Positions 17,815-26,782 of a stretch of 44,029 nt of DNA are shown here, in pieces (the stretch's first letter is position 1; each line of letters starts with the position of its first letter). The position numbers and the translations under genes were made by a program. Location: positions 1 to 44,029 of the forward strand of contig DUFD01000015.1 in the NCBI GenBank assembly GCA_011171075.1, in the 5' to 3' direction. Under the pieces are notes generated by a model, which saw nothing but the letters and a program-made list of their open reading frames with translations, ran no database searches and was not told where the DNA came from. The stretch is from Dehalococcoidia bacterium (GTDB lineage: Bacteria; Chloroflexota; Dehalococcoidia; Dehalococcoidales; Fen-1064).

Positions 17815-18584
17815 CGCTCACTCCTTAGAACGGTCTGTATCTCATAGATACAGACTATATCGGTATTCGTTCCGGGGTAGCCGGCAAATGTCAGCCCGTC
17901 TTTCGCCAGCACATTATTGATGGCAAACTGCGTGTCCGTGACGCCAATCTGGTTATAGTTATTTATCTCCACAGGATAATTACTCCAGCTACCACCAGTA
18001 TATAACCCGGCCCAGATACGGGTTCCGCCGGTGGCCGTACCTTTTCTGGAAAGGAAAGGCTGAACAGACACAAATCCTGTGTGCTTTATCTGGAAGTAAG
18101 CGTTGGGCTGCCCGCCAGTATTAACACCAACGCCGTAGTACATCTGGACCTTACTGATAACGGAGTCACCGCTGTCCACCCAGAAGAAAAAGTAGAAGGT
18201 ATGAGCCGTACCATCTGTCAGCAGGTCAAATACATCCCCCGAGATGAGGTCGGTCGCCTGCACTCCAGCCGCCTGAACATCAACAGCGTCAAATAGCTTG
18301 TTCTCACTCCCGTCTGGGCTATCAACACTGACAGTACAGTAGAGATGCCCGGATGAACCGCTGTCTCTGGTGACATCCGACCTGGCTGCGATACGCTTGA
18401 TTACCAGACGAGAATCGTCTGGCGCGGCAAGCGCCAGAGACTTACTATAGTCAGCCGTCCCTTGCTTGGATGTTGCTGTAATCGTGTTCGTCCCTGCCTC
18501 AAGGTCACCAGTATCCTTGATAGTCGGTGTGTAGGTTATCGCTTCGACCTTTTCCTGAGTGTCCGAATAAAATCTATCGACCAT
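17811..18584 (-). CDS. Putative virion/tail-like structural protein
   Basis: A 257-residue protein without signal peptide or membrane helix. It is rich in Thr, Ser, Gly and Asp and almost entirely beta-prone (for example GTNTITATSKQGTADYSKSL, FDAVDVQAAGVQATDL, TAHTFYFFFWVDSGDS). It ends in a compact domain containing DTQFAINNVLAKDGLTFAGY and CIYEIQTVLRSER. Such composition is typical of phage tail, decoration or fibre proteins, but I recognise no named domain. It starts three bases after its upstream partner ends and overlaps its downstream partner by four. No terminase, portal, capsid or integrase gene is nearby, so if viral it is a remnant or a domesticated module. Confidence 0.6.
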   Translation of the reverse strand: MVDRFYSDTQEKVEAITYTPTIKDTGDLEAGTNTITATSKQGTADYSKSLALAAPDDSRLVIKRIAARSDVTRDSGSSGHLYCTVSVDSPDGSENKLFDAVDVQAAGVQATDLISGDVFDLLTDGTAHTFYFFFWVDSGDSVISKVQMYYGVGVNTGGQPNAYFQIKHTGFVSVQPFLSRKGTATGGTRIWAGLYTGGSWSNYPVEINNYNQIGVTDTQFAINNVLAKDGLTFAGYPGTNTDIVCIYEIQTVLRSER

Positions 18585-18587
18585 TTC

Positions 18588-18908
18588 TTACGCTCCCTGC
18601 CCTTCGTAGTCCACCTGATACGTTGCATGCCCGCTGCCATCAACAACCTGCAACACCAGCCTGTGCCACTGACGGTCATAGTGAAATTCAGCGACTTCAC
18701 CAGGTAATAAAGTGGCCTCAGCAACCAGTTCCTTGGCAAACCCGTTCTGAGCCGCATAGCCCAGCAGCTTGTACTTCAGCGACAGGTTTTCATGCGTATT
18801 CTTAAGGAGAACCGTCTTCTGCCCGAATTCCGAAACCATCCAGTCCAGAGCATTGGCATAGGACGCTGTTGTCGTACCAGATTGTGAACCCTCATCTATC
18901 TTCCACAA
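18588..18908 (-). CDS. Putative phage-structure-like small protein, first gene of cassette
   Basis: The 106-residue product begins WKIDEGSQSGTTTASYANAL and has a run of beta strands: KTVLLKNTHENLSLKYKLLG, EATLLPGEVAEFHYDRQW and HRLVLQVVDGSGHATYQVDY. The pattern (equal-scale residue correction, then a strand-rich receptor-like body ending in YEGQGA) is reminiscent of small phage virion proteins, recalled only as a pattern. The start is TTG, well supported by AGGGGGTG seven bases upstream. A promoter lies 38 bases further up. No export signal is present. Confidence 0.6.
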   Translation of the reverse strand: MWKIDEGSQSGTTTASYANALDWMVSEFGQKTVLLKNTHENLSLKYKLLGYAAQNGFAKELVAEATLLPGEVAEFHYDRQWHRLVLQVVDGSGHATYQVDYEGQGA

Positions 18909-18946
18909 TTTATCGCACCCCCTAATAGTACGTTTGTTCTATTGCA

Positions 18947-18976
18947 AGAATAACGAAACAGCCCGGCAATAGTCAA
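18947..18976 (-). promoter_or_regulatory. Sigma70-like promoter of the virion-like cassette
   Basis: On the minus strand TTGACT (18971-18976), an 18-base spacer and TATTCT (18947-18952) precede the TTG start by about 40 bases. It lies in the 103-base gap after the glycan operon, so the cassette can be transcribed independently of it. Confidence 0.55.
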
Positions 18977-19011
18977 CCGTGAAATGTCGTGAAGAATGAT
19001 TTGTTCAGAGA

Positions 19012-19785
19012 TCAGGAGACAGGATTTTTCTTGCCTGAATACCAACTCCAGGAGGTGTCTTTACCGGAGATTTCGATGATTTCCAAACCCGCCTGCTCCA
19101 GCATCCTGACCAGTCTGCCCGATGACAACCAGATACCCGGATACGCTTTTCGGGAGTATTCATCATCATCACGATACCTGTTCCTGAAATAGAACGCAGC
19201 AAACCTGTCCACAAGTCCGGTCTTAAGGAAAAGATTGAACAAGGAGCGGTGGATTATTGGCAACTTCTCCGGGCCCCATTTGCGGCAGTCAAAGTGGAGC
19301 CTGAAAAGTCCGCCAGGTTTTAATACCCTGGCAATTTCATTTACGTAACTCCTGATTATGTCCAAATCGGGGATGTGCTGAAACATCGCGTAAGAAAAAC
19401 AGAAATCGAAAAATTCATCCTCATAGATAGCCAGGTCAGCCCCATTATTCGAGGCAAAGAACAGGTTAGGTTTATGCTTGTTTAATTCGCCTGCCTTTCT
19501 TATGGTTTCCTCTGAGAAATCGACACCATAGGCCTCGCTGAACATCTCGGAGAAGGCCCTGGTCATCCTCCCTATACCACAGCCAAAATCAAGCATACGC
19601 TTACCTGCTGGATTGAAACCCACTCGACTTAAAAACTCTCCGGCAAATTTGTGAGCCTCTTCAGCTCCTGTATCAAAGAAATCCTTCTCTGTCCAGCTAC
19701 TCTTCACACTTGTGATATAGACCATCGCATCTTTCTTGGCAGCGTTGTCCCACGCTTTGGCCCTCTTTCGATTCAGCTCCTTCAT
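19012..19785 (-). CDS. SAM-dependent methyltransferase, glycan operon gene 12
   Basis: A 257-residue class I methyltransferase. Motif I is MLDFGCGIGRMTRAF, strand 2 ends in YGVDFSEETI, and the central FDFCFSYAMFQHIPDLD and VLKPGGLFRLHFDCRKWG follow. The C-terminal part carries an FRNRYRDDDEYSRKAYPG segment. Enzymes of this type in polysaccharide clusters methylate sugar hydroxyls, often at the non-reducing end. It overlaps the preceding glycosyltransferase by four bases and is the last gene of the operon. The acceptor is unknown. Confidence 0.84.
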   Translation of the reverse strand: MKELNRKRAKAWDNAAKKDAMVYITSVKSSWTEKDFFDTGAEEAHKFAGEFLSRVGFNPAGKRMLDFGCGIGRMTRAFSEMFSEAYGVDFSEETIRKAGELNKHKPNLFFASNNGADLAIYEDEFFDFCFSYAMFQHIPDLDIIRSYVNEIARVLKPGGLFRLHFDCRKWGPEKLPIIHRSLFNLFLKTGLVDRFAAFYFRNRYRDDDEYSRKAYPGIWLSSGRLVRMLEQAGLEIIEISGKDTSWSWYSGKKNPVS

Positions 19786-20645
19786 ATCACATCATCCTTC
19801 TTCGAAGGGATATCTTTATTGTCCGCTTTCCTGGTGAATGCTTCCCCAATCAATTCAAAGCAACCTGTTACCATCCCGACCGTCTGAATAATACCGTCGA
19901 CGACAAAGTACGGGATGAGCTTCAGCCTACCCTTTATCAGGCAGAAACCGAGCCAGTAGAGGGTTACCAGTGGTGGCCAGAAACTAACATGCCATGGACC
20001 ATATTTCCATATGTATCTAGTGGCCGCCCTTCCATATACATACCTCTGTCCTACCAAACTTCGCAGGCCGATGCTTTGCCCGTGGAAAAACGCAGAGGAA
20101 ACACCAAAGTCATACCCGTCTTTTCTCAGTCTGAGCTCCAGGTCAAGGTCGTCCATATAGCCTCCATGAGAGAAATCAAACGGATATTTCAGTATAGTTT
20201 CTCTATTGAATAAGCCGGCACGTGTGCTCAGATGCACCTCAAAACGGACAGACTGCTGCTGGAGTCGTGTCCAGTTCCAGTAATTAGAGTACTCCCTATC
20301 CGTTGCCTCTCTAGCACACATGCTTGCACAGCTTGAATTTCGGAACTCGTTGAGCATTGTTCGCAGGGTGTTCTCCATCAGGAAAACATCCGAATCAACA
20401 TAGGCAATATATTCCTGTGTTGCCATCTCTACACCCAGCTGGCGGGCATAGCTCTTTCCCCTGCCTTCATCCAAGTAAATCTTTTCGGTATATTCCCCGG
20501 CTATCTCCACCGTTCGGTCGGCGGAGTTCCCATCCACCACGATAATCTCGGCAGGATTATTCTTCCGGACAGATTCCAGGCATTTACCGATAGTCCCTTC
20601 GGCATTTTTAACAATTATGATTACTGAAATGGGCAGATTATCCAT
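19782..20645 (-). CDS. GT2 glycosyltransferase, glycan operon gene 11
   Basis: About 287 residues with a GT-A family 2 fold: ISVIIIVKNAEGTIGKCLES, VVDGNSADRTVEIA, and the DXD-type YVDSDVFLMEN. A C-terminal membrane-associated region follows (WHVSFWPPLVTLYWLGFCLI). It probably transfers a sugar to a lipid-linked glycan at the inner face of the membrane. The chosen ATG (20645) has AGTAGGG five bases upstream and lies seven bases after the preceding stop. An in-frame ATG at 20666 lacks such a site. It overlaps the downstream methyltransferase by four bases. Confidence 0.85.
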   Translation of the reverse strand: MDNLPISVIIIVKNAEGTIGKCLESVRKNNPAEIIVVDGNSADRTVEIAGEYTEKIYLDEGRGKSYARQLGVEMATQEYIAYVDSDVFLMENTLRTMLNEFRNSSCASMCAREATDREYSNYWNWTRLQQQSVRFEVHLSTRAGLFNRETILKYPFDFSHGGYMDDLDLELRLRKDGYDFGVSSAFFHGQSIGLRSLVGQRYVYGRAATRYIWKYGPWHVSFWPPLVTLYWLGFCLIKGRLKLIPYFVVDGIIQTVGMVTGCFELIGEAFTRKADNKDIPSKKDDVI

Positions 20646-20652
20646 CGTAACC

Positions 20653-22302
20653 CTACTGAACAGCATTATTTACGTATATCTGGAACTGGCCATTGTCGTA
20701 TATCAGGCTGGATTCCCTCCCGATATCACTCTGGGGCCAACCGGCGGTCGGGTCTTCCCCCCAGGCAAAAAGCTTGAAATCAGTCCCCTGCTTGCTCATA
20801 AGTATGTAGTGAAGCTCATCCATCTCTGAGAAATTAATCTCGCCAGGTGTAGCCCCGGTTAGCGTACGCACGGGAATACTTATCAGGGCGGGATTGTTAT
20901 AGAGAATCATGGTCAGACTATAGCCGTAATAGTATGTATCCGGCGGTTGTACTTCAAGAGCAAAGAACCTGGCTCCCCTGACCTCGGTAGTGAGTATCTG
21001 CTCCCCCGAGACCTGACCGGCATAGTTAGCTGGCAAGTTCAGGGCCACACAAATAATCATGGCAGAGACAATTACCCACCGCCACTGTACAAGTGCCAGC
21101 ACCGCGATGCATACTGCTGGTACAATGAGAAATACATAACCCCTTATCATTACCTGCTCATACCCGCCCAGAATCAGCAGACCAATGGGGATTGACCAGC
21201 AGAGGAGGGCGATAACCTGCTTATGGTACTCAAAGGTTTTTCTCCTCATAAGGAGCCAGAGCACGCTGCCCAGCATTAAGAGTGCATACAAGGCTACAAA
21301 GCCAAGCTGGGTGTAGCGACTGACCGCCCTTGCTGCCGAAGAGGGTAGGAAATACGTCTCTGTTTCAGCATAGTGAAAGATGTCCCTCATCGGCTGGAGC
21401 AATGTGTTCAAGCCAATCTCAACAGCGCTGGGGATCAGGAATACATACCAGGCGCAGAATATCACAATGAATAGAAAGACCAGAACAACTAATCTGGACT
21501 CTCTCATGTAAAGGGTAAATATAACTAGTGCCGGTATCACCACCAGAGCGCTGAGACCGTGAGTCATTACCAGGACGCCGTAGGTGAGTACTGCCATCAC
21601 TATTGTAGCCAATGACCTGCTTCCAGACATCAGCAACATAAAGAGCAATAGAAACAGCACCATACCAAGGGCACGGGGAGTATACTCATATATGAAGAGC
21701 CAGGATGCAAGCGAAAGAAACGACAGGGCAAAACAGCGGTTTGGCGTCAGCTTATATTGCTTGCCTATGGAATACGTGATTAAGACTATCAGAAGCATAA
21801 AAAACACCGGTACATACCGTATGAATCCCTGGCCGAATTCGGGTAAATCCAAACCGGTGACTGTCAGTATTGATGCTGAGAAAAGGTGCATGGTAGGCCA
21901 CACATGGTAGGTTGACAGACTGGGAGTTTCACTGATGTCAAGGTGATTCGTGGCTAGCAGATTCCTGACCTCTCCGAAAGGGTAATAGGCCTCAGGCTCA
22001 GTAGCGTTTTCATAAACAAATACCGGCAGGCCAATAAGGAATAGCCCGAGAACCAGCAGGATGAATATGAATACGGCATCTCGCTTGAGTTCATGGTCAA
22101 GGAAGGCTGATATCGAAACAGCCACCGTCAAAGCAAGGCCTATCCAGTAGACAGGAGTTAAGTGAGAGACCAGCCCGATGGAGTCAGCAGGCTCTACAAC
22201 TACCGGCCTTACCTGCCACGAGCTATAGAAAAAGAGAACTAAGCTGATAAAAACCAGGATCAGGTAGAGTTTCTGGCGCATGCCCGGGGCTATCCTAACC
22301 AC
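20653..22302 (-). CDS. Multi-pass membrane protein, GT-C-like glycosyltransferase (glycan operon gene 10)
   Basis: This protein of about 550 residues has roughly 12 hydrophobic helices and a short soluble C-terminal domain ending IYDNGQFQIYVNNAVQ. A long extracytoplasmic loop after the second or third helix contains FVYENATEPEAYYPFGEV and LSTYHVWPTMHLFSASIL. This plan resembles GT-C membrane glycosyltransferases that use polyprenyl-phosphate sugars, or O-antigen polymerase-like proteins; which one is not decided. Start choice: GTG 22302 has GAGGA five bases upstream and gives the same 8-base overlap seen elsewhere in this operon. ATG 22314 and ATG 22281 are alternatives. It is the only obvious multi-pass protein of the cluster. 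Confidence 0.7.
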   Translation of the reverse strand: MVRIAPGMRQKLYLILVFISLVLFFYSSWQVRPVVVEPADSIGLVSHLTPVYWIGLALTVAVSISAFLDHELKRDAVFIFILLVLGLFLIGLPVFVYENATEPEAYYPFGEVRNLLATNHLDISETPSLSTYHVWPTMHLFSASILTVTGLDLPEFGQGFIRYVPVFFMLLIVLITYSIGKQYKLTPNRCFALSFLSLASWLFIYEYTPRALGMVLFLLLFMLLMSGSRSLATIVMAVLTYGVLVMTHGLSALVVIPALVIFTLYMRESRLVVLVFLFIVIFCAWYVFLIPSAVEIGLNTLLQPMRDIFHYAETETYFLPSSAARAVSRYTQLGFVALYALLMLGSVLWLLMRRKTFEYHKQVIALLCWSIPIGLLILGGYEQVMIRGYVFLIVPAVCIAVLALVQWRWVIVSAMIICVALNLPANYAGQVSGEQILTTEVRGARFFALEVQPPDTYYYGYSLTMILYNNPALISIPVRTLTGATPGEINFSEMDELHYILMSKQGTDFKLFAWGEDPTAGWPQSDIGRESSLIYDNGQFQIYVNNAVQ

Positions 22303-22996
22303 GGTTGTCCTCATGCTCAATCTGTTTGATACACACCATCCACCCAGCCACCGCCGGCACAAAGTATGAAATCGTGCTGGCTAGAAGCCAAATAACCCTC
22401 CTAACAGACCTTAAAGGCTCGGGTAAACGAGCCAGTAATCCATGTGCACCGCCGAAAAGTGGTAAACCATATCCTCTGACTTTATAACCGTAGAGACCAA
22501 ATTCTACAGGCCTCCAAGATGAAGTATGTTCCTCGTATGGATTATCATTAAGCGCAGGATGTTGAGGGAATTTGCCTACCGGCGTAGTAATAATCACCTG
22601 CCTCCGGGCTATTGTCTCCATGTCCTTAAGTAACTGTCGTCCTTCTTCTTTAGTTAAGTGTTCCAGCGCCTCCAGGCAAAGTACTATATCGAAGGACTTT
22701 TCCTCTATGGGCAATTTGCGAATATCGCACATGACGTAATCACTATGTCTCTCATGGCTTTTTGCATCGCTCAACCAAGGACGGTAAATATCTAGCCCCA
22801 CGCAATAGAAGTGCTTATGCCGGTTGATAAACCTCATGGGTGCTCCCCCACCACAGCCCAGATCCAGAATAGTTTGCCCACGTTTGTCCAGATTTCGCCA
22901 CAAGGTGTTCCAGGCCGTGAAAGGGATATACGGGTGGACTCTTTCCACAATTGTGTTTACCAAATTCATAATTATGCCCGATAGAATTTTCTTCAC
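22295..22996 (-). CDS. SAM-dependent methyltransferase, glycan operon gene 9
   Basis: A 233-residue class I methyltransferase: ILDLGCGGGAPMRF (motif I), FYCVGLDIYRPWLSDAK, FDIVLCLEALEHLTKEEG and a VIITTPVGKF strand. The last 40 residues are hydrophobic (VIWLLASTISYFVPAVAGWM), suggesting membrane attachment, which is unusual for a plain sugar methyltransferase. It overlaps its neighbours by four and about eight bases. Substrate is unknown; a lipid-linked saccharide would fit the membrane helix. Confidence 0.83.
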   Translation of the reverse strand: MKKILSGIIMNLVNTIVERVHPYIPFTAWNTLWRNLDKRGQTILDLGCGGGAPMRFINRHKHFYCVGLDIYRPWLSDAKSHERHSDYVMCDIRKLPIEEKSFDIVLCLEALEHLTKEEGRQLLKDMETIARRQVIITTPVGKFPQHPALNDNPYEEHTSSWRPVEFGLYGYKVRGYGLPLFGGAHGLLARLPEPLRSVRRVIWLLASTISYFVPAVAGWMVCIKQIEHEDNRG

Positions 22997-23604
22997 ACTT
23001 TAGCAAGAGTGTAAATAGCCAGATGAATTTGCCGGTGCCAACCTATTCGCTTATAATGCCTTGCTGTCAAGCCATGGGCCTCACATATAGAATCGAGGGT
23101 ATCCTTGGTATATTTCTGAAGATGGGGATACGGGTCAGATGGGTTAAACCACATTTTCTCAAAGGCCCTGGCAACGAAGTCACCTATCACAGTTGGTGTG
23201 ATAATTATCAAATTAGTTGTACTGTTCATAAGATTCCGACATTGCTTTAGCACAAAATCATGGTTCCGAAGATGCTCTATCACAGATAGAAGGACAATGC
23301 TGGAAAAATGAGTGCTGGTAACAGGTCCAGGGAGAGGGTCCTTTTCGAAATTCAAGCAGTAAAAAGTATAGTCCGGATATTGAGATTTACAGTGAGTAAT
23401 TCTGTCACAACGGACATCAATCCCGATGTAGGAAGCTGCCTCTTCTAAGAAAGGAATTAGGTCACCATAGCCGCAACCGATGTCAAGGACGCTCTCCCCC
23501 AGGTATGGAGACACAGCCATATATCTATTCTGAAACTGTACTAAATGACTAAACACTCGCCGTGCTATTAGCTCCAGAGGTTTCTTGACCACCACCAACC
23601 TCAC
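22993..23604 (-). CDS. SAM-dependent methyltransferase, glycan operon gene 8
   Basis: A 203-residue class I methyltransferase with VLDIGCGYGDLIPFL as the SAM loop, ASYIGIDVRCDRI as strand 2, and SSIVLLSVIEHLRNHDFVL around the catalytic region. The later NLIIITPTVIGDFVARAFEK strand replaces a more usual LKPGG motif. It overlaps both flanking genes by four bases, which marks it as an integral operon member. It is similar in plan to the next methyltransferase (22295-22996), so the two may act on successive sites of the same glycan. Confidence 0.82.
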   Translation of the reverse strand: MRLVVVKKPLELIARRVFSHLVQFQNRYMAVSPYLGESVLDIGCGYGDLIPFLEEAASYIGIDVRCDRITHCKSQYPDYTFYCLNFEKDPLPGPVTSTHFSSIVLLSVIEHLRNHDFVLKQCRNLMNSTTNLIIITPTVIGDFVARAFEKMWFNPSDPYPHLQKYTKDTLDSICEAHGLTARHYKRIGWHRQIHLAIYTLAKV

Positions 23605-24818
23605 GTCCTTTCCTCTTGATAAACCTGCACCAATTTCCTGGCCATCTCTTCGGGGCTGAGTTCTTCCTCGGCAAGCCTCCTGCCATAGGCGCCCATTCTC
23701 TCTGCCTCCGCCGGATTATCAATAAGGTACTTTATCTTCTCAGCCAGCTGCCTTTCATTCGCCGGGTCAACCAGAAAACCACTTTCTCCGTCTTTCATTT
23801 CGGTCGGTATTCCGCCTACATTGGTGGCAATCACCGGTCTACCACACGCCATAGCCTCGGGTATGACCCTCGGTGCAGCATCGGCCAGACTTGGTAGCAC
23901 AAACATGTCACAAGCAACATACAGTCGTCTCAAGTCGTCGAAACTCACAGCACCAGTTATCCTTACCTTCGACCGTAGCTGGAAATCTTCGATAAGCTTT
24001 TCTAACGTATTAGAATAGTGGGTGTTAAACTCATCCACGGGCCCTACCAGCAGGAACAGCGCCTGTTCGTAGCCAGATTCGTTCACTATGATATTGGCTG
24101 CCTTCACCAGGTACTCCAGCCCTTTACCAACACATATCCTCCCCACGAAAAGGATAACCACCTTTCCTTCAAGCCCGTACCTCTGCCTGACATCGCCTGT
24201 ATCAAGGTCGAGGGTAAATGTATCTGTATCCACCTCATGAGGTACCATCACCACTTTTTCCGGCCTCACTTTGGCTCCCCGGATGAGTTTTTTCATCGAA
24301 ACCTCATTAAGCACAATCGCCCGGTTCGCCCACCGGGTGAGCCAGTTTTCGGGTATAAACATAATCCTGTCGCGGAGGGAGGGGGTATCCTTCGTCCGGC
24401 GAGCAGAGTGAGAGGTATAGAACAGCTTGTTTCTCACGCTCCTGTCAATCATCGCCAGAACAAAGCCACCCAGTGCCTCGTGCACATGTATAACATCGAT
24501 ATCCCCAGCATCCCTGAGATACCTCTTGACCTGCCGTGCGAAGGCAGGTTGATTAAAAATATAGGTTAGTATTGAGCGGAGATTAGAGACATTGGGAACC
24601 CGGTTGAAATTGAACCTCCTGGCTTTCAGCCTGACGATGTTGACGCCATCAATACATTCAGTATCGGCATCATCAGGCGAATACTTCCTGTCGAGCAGGA
24701 CTACATTATTCCCCATCCGTGACAACTGCCGGGAGATGGTAAAGACATAGGCTTCTATGCCACCGCCTACCTTCGTCGGCAGCTTTTCTTCTCCAACTGA
24801 TACCTGCACAATGTTCAT
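23601..24818 (-). CDS. GT4 glycosyltransferase, glycan operon gene 7
   Basis: A 405-residue GT-B enzyme of family 4. The N-terminal KVGGGIEAYVFTISRQLSR loop is the acceptor side. The C-terminal domain has VVILFVGRICVGKGLEYLVKAA and the donor-binding EX7E region LADAAPRVIPEAMACGRPVIA followed by NVGGIPTEM. It acts in the cytosol on nucleotide sugars. It overlaps the following methyltransferase by four bases and follows a GT2 gene after 44 bases. Retaining transfer is expected for the family; donor and linkage are not readable. Confidence 0.88.
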   Translation of the reverse strand: MNIVQVSVGEEKLPTKVGGGIEAYVFTISRQLSRMGNNVVLLDRKYSPDDADTECIDGVNIVRLKARRFNFNRVPNVSNLRSILTYIFNQPAFARQVKRYLRDAGDIDVIHVHEALGGFVLAMIDRSVRNKLFYTSHSARRTKDTPSLRDRIMFIPENWLTRWANRAIVLNEVSMKKLIRGAKVRPEKVVMVPHEVDTDTFTLDLDTGDVRQRYGLEGKVVILFVGRICVGKGLEYLVKAANIIVNESGYEQALFLLVGPVDEFNTHYSNTLEKLIEDFQLRSKVRITGAVSFDDLRRLYVACDMFVLPSLADAAPRVIPEAMACGRPVIATNVGGIPTEMKDGESGFLVDPANERQLAEKIKYLIDNPAEAERMGAYGRRLAEEELSPEEMARKLVQVYQEERT

Positions 24819-24862
24819 AAACTCTGGTAGACCTCAAGCAACTTTTCGGCTATTTTTACCAA

Positions 24863-25792
24863 TCACTCCATATCCCTACGCTCAGTAGCCTTAAAAGTAA
24901 ACCCCAGGTAACCGATAATCCAGGCGTAGTGGGCCAGGGGAAACAGCAGCAAATGCAGTGGGTTTTTAAAACGAAGCGCCAGTCTCAGACCCACTATGGG
25001 CGTACACAACCGGGTAATCACCAGCATTACCTTTCGTGCTGCTCTCGTTGACTCACTGTGGGTAACTGCATCGAGCCGACCAAAGAAGACCCGCTGCTTC
25101 CACAGATGTTTCAAAGAAGCAGCGGGGTGATGATAGAGGGGAGCTTCAAGCCACCAGGTAGCAGCCCAACCCTTCTCGATTATCCTCCTCGACAGCAGAA
25201 CGTCAGCACTGCCTTCTGGACATTCAAAGCCGTTTACAGCTTCTAGGCAACAGCGCCGTACGATATAGCACGGCCCACTGGTGGTAACATACATTTCATT
25301 ACCCCAAGCAATTCGGTGATACAATTTCTGTAACCATGACCATGATGACGGACTACTGCCTAGCAGTCCCTTCAGTTTTTCAGCGTGGTATACCCACCAC
25401 TCTCCTATTGTCCTCGTTGTTCTATTAGTCACAACGGCTCGTTCTTGGGCCCCAATTATCCCTACTCGCTCGTCACTAAATAATTCGTAGATGTCCGGGA
25501 AGAAATTATCCCCTAAGTAAGCATCATTATCGATGAAGAGGACAAATTCGCCGTCCGTGCTACGCCACCCCATATCGCGAGCATAATAAGTAAATACTGC
25601 TTCTCTACTATTGTAGACAAGTAATTTCACAGGAAAATTCTCTACAATTTCCAGTGTATTATCGCTACTAAGAGCGTCAACCACCACAATATCAGTTATG
25701 TAGCCACGTTCATAATAAGGCATCAGGGAGTTGAGACACTGCCCTATAGTAGCCGAATTATTTCGAGTTGGAATAACCACCGACGTCTTCAT
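24863..25792 (-). CDS. GT2 glycosyltransferase, glycan operon gene 6
   Basis: A 309-residue GT-A enzyme: TSVVIPTRNNSATIGQCLNS, VVDALSSDNTLEIV, and the metal site LFIDNDAYLGDNF. A long acceptor domain follows, and a hydrophobic C-terminal segment (LLLFPLAHYAWIIGYLGF) probably attaches it to the membrane. The start is ATG, three bases after the preceding epimerase stop. Sugar donor is unknown. The 44-base gap to the next gene is the largest inside the operon but holds no obvious promoter. Confidence 0.86.
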   Translation of the reverse strand: MKTSVVIPTRNNSATIGQCLNSLMPYYERGYITDIVVVDALSSDNTLEIVENFPVKLLVYNSREAVFTYYARDMGWRSTDGEFVLFIDNDAYLGDNFFPDIYELFSDERVGIIGAQERAVVTNRTTRTIGEWWVYHAEKLKGLLGSSPSSWSWLQKLYHRIAWGNEMYVTTSGPCYIVRRCCLEAVNGFECPEGSADVLLSRRIIEKGWAATWWLEAPLYHHPAASLKHLWKQRVFFGRLDAVTHSESTRAARKVMLVITRLCTPIVGLRLALRFKNPLHLLLFPLAHYAWIIGYLGFTFKATERRDME

Positions 25793-25795
25793 AAA

Positions 25796-26782
25796 TTATT
25801 CCGACAATGCTCTTTGAATCCAGTAATACGTCTTTCTTAGACCTTCATCCAGACTTATCTCCTGCTGCCAGTTGAGTACCGCCCTGGCCTTATTTATATC
25901 CGCGGTACGACTGACAGGTCCGGTCGGTGTGCTCTCATCCCATATTGGCTCTATCTTATTCCCCGAGATTTCTACAATACGCTCTACCACTTCCCTGATG
26001 GCAGTGGCTTTTCCCGAGCCAATGTTCAACACCAGCGGTGGACAGGAGGCCTTCTCCTCTATCTTGAGCAGCGCCTCAACACAATCGGAGACATGTAAAA
26101 AGTCCCGTGTTTGTTCACCACTCCCCCAGACCCTGAACTCCACGTCGGGATAGAGCAGGGCTTTACGGATACAATCGCCGACAACATGGGCTTTTTCGTC
26201 CAGAGGCTCGTTTTCGCCATATACGTTAAAGATGCGGGCGATACCCACCGCCATGCCTTCCGTCCGATTCAGCACAAGCTCACCCATGAGCTTCGCCCAG
26301 CCGTATCCACCGTCAGGGTCCAGGTAAAGCGGATTAGCCCCGGACTGAAGGTCAAGGTCGGTTTCTGCAAACGTAGCACCAGGGGAGTACTGTCTATGCA
26401 TAGGATAGACAGCCACACTGGAGGTGTATATCAGCCTATTCACTCCTTTTTCAAGACATGCCCTGAAGACACTGGTATCGATATTGAAGTTGGTCTGAAA
26501 GGCAGCCTGCTCAGCCATCTCGCTACCGTGAAGATACTCCAGGCTCCCGATGCGCGCGGCCAGGTGGAAAACGGTGTCGGTACTATCCAGCGCATTTAAT
26601 GTCTGTTCGTAATCCCTTAAGTCGACATGACGGCATTCGACCTCGATGCCCAGCCTATCGAGGTTACTGGTGCCAGTCTGGGACATATCACCTGCCACGA
26701 GCACATCCCGGCCATCATCGAGCAGCCTCTTTACGAGGTGGCTGCCGATAAAGCCAGCACCCCCGGTCACGACGGTTTTCAT
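25796..26782 (-). CDS. NAD-dependent sugar-nucleotide epimerase/dehydratase, glycan operon gene 5
   Basis: A 328-residue extended short-chain dehydrogenase. It has the NAD loop TGGAGFIGSHLVKRL, a VFHLAARIGSLEYL segment, the catalytic IYTSSVAVY serine region and the YGWAK (Tyr-X3-Lys) pair. An RIFNVYGENEPLDEKAHVVG substrate loop follows. This places it with UDP- or GDP-sugar epimerases and dehydratases such as GalE-, GME- or RmlB-like enzymes, making a donor for the neighbouring glycosyltransferases. Exact reaction is not decided. It overlaps the upstream methyltransferase by four bases. Confidence 0.87.
   Translation of the reverse strand: MKTVVTGGAGFIGSHLVKRLLDDGRDVLVAGDMSQTGTSNLDRLGIEVECRHVDLRDYEQTLNALDSTDTVFHLAARIGSLEYLHGSEMAEQAAFQTNFNIDTSVFRACLEKGVNRLIYTSSVAVYPMHRQYSPGATFAETDLDLQSGANPLYLDPDGGYGWAKLMGELVLNRTEGMAVGIARIFNVYGENEPLDEKAHVVGDCIRKALLYPDVEFRVWGSGEQTRDFLHVSDCVEALLKIEEKASCPPLVLNIGSGKATAIREVVERIVEISGNKIEPIWDESTPTGPVSRTADINKARAVLNWQQEISLDEGLRKTYYWIQRALSE

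Noticed and set aside
17623-18908. Complete prophage
   Set aside because: No integrase, terminase, portal, capsid or lysis genes and no clear attachment-site pair were seen; only a small structural-like cassette is supported.
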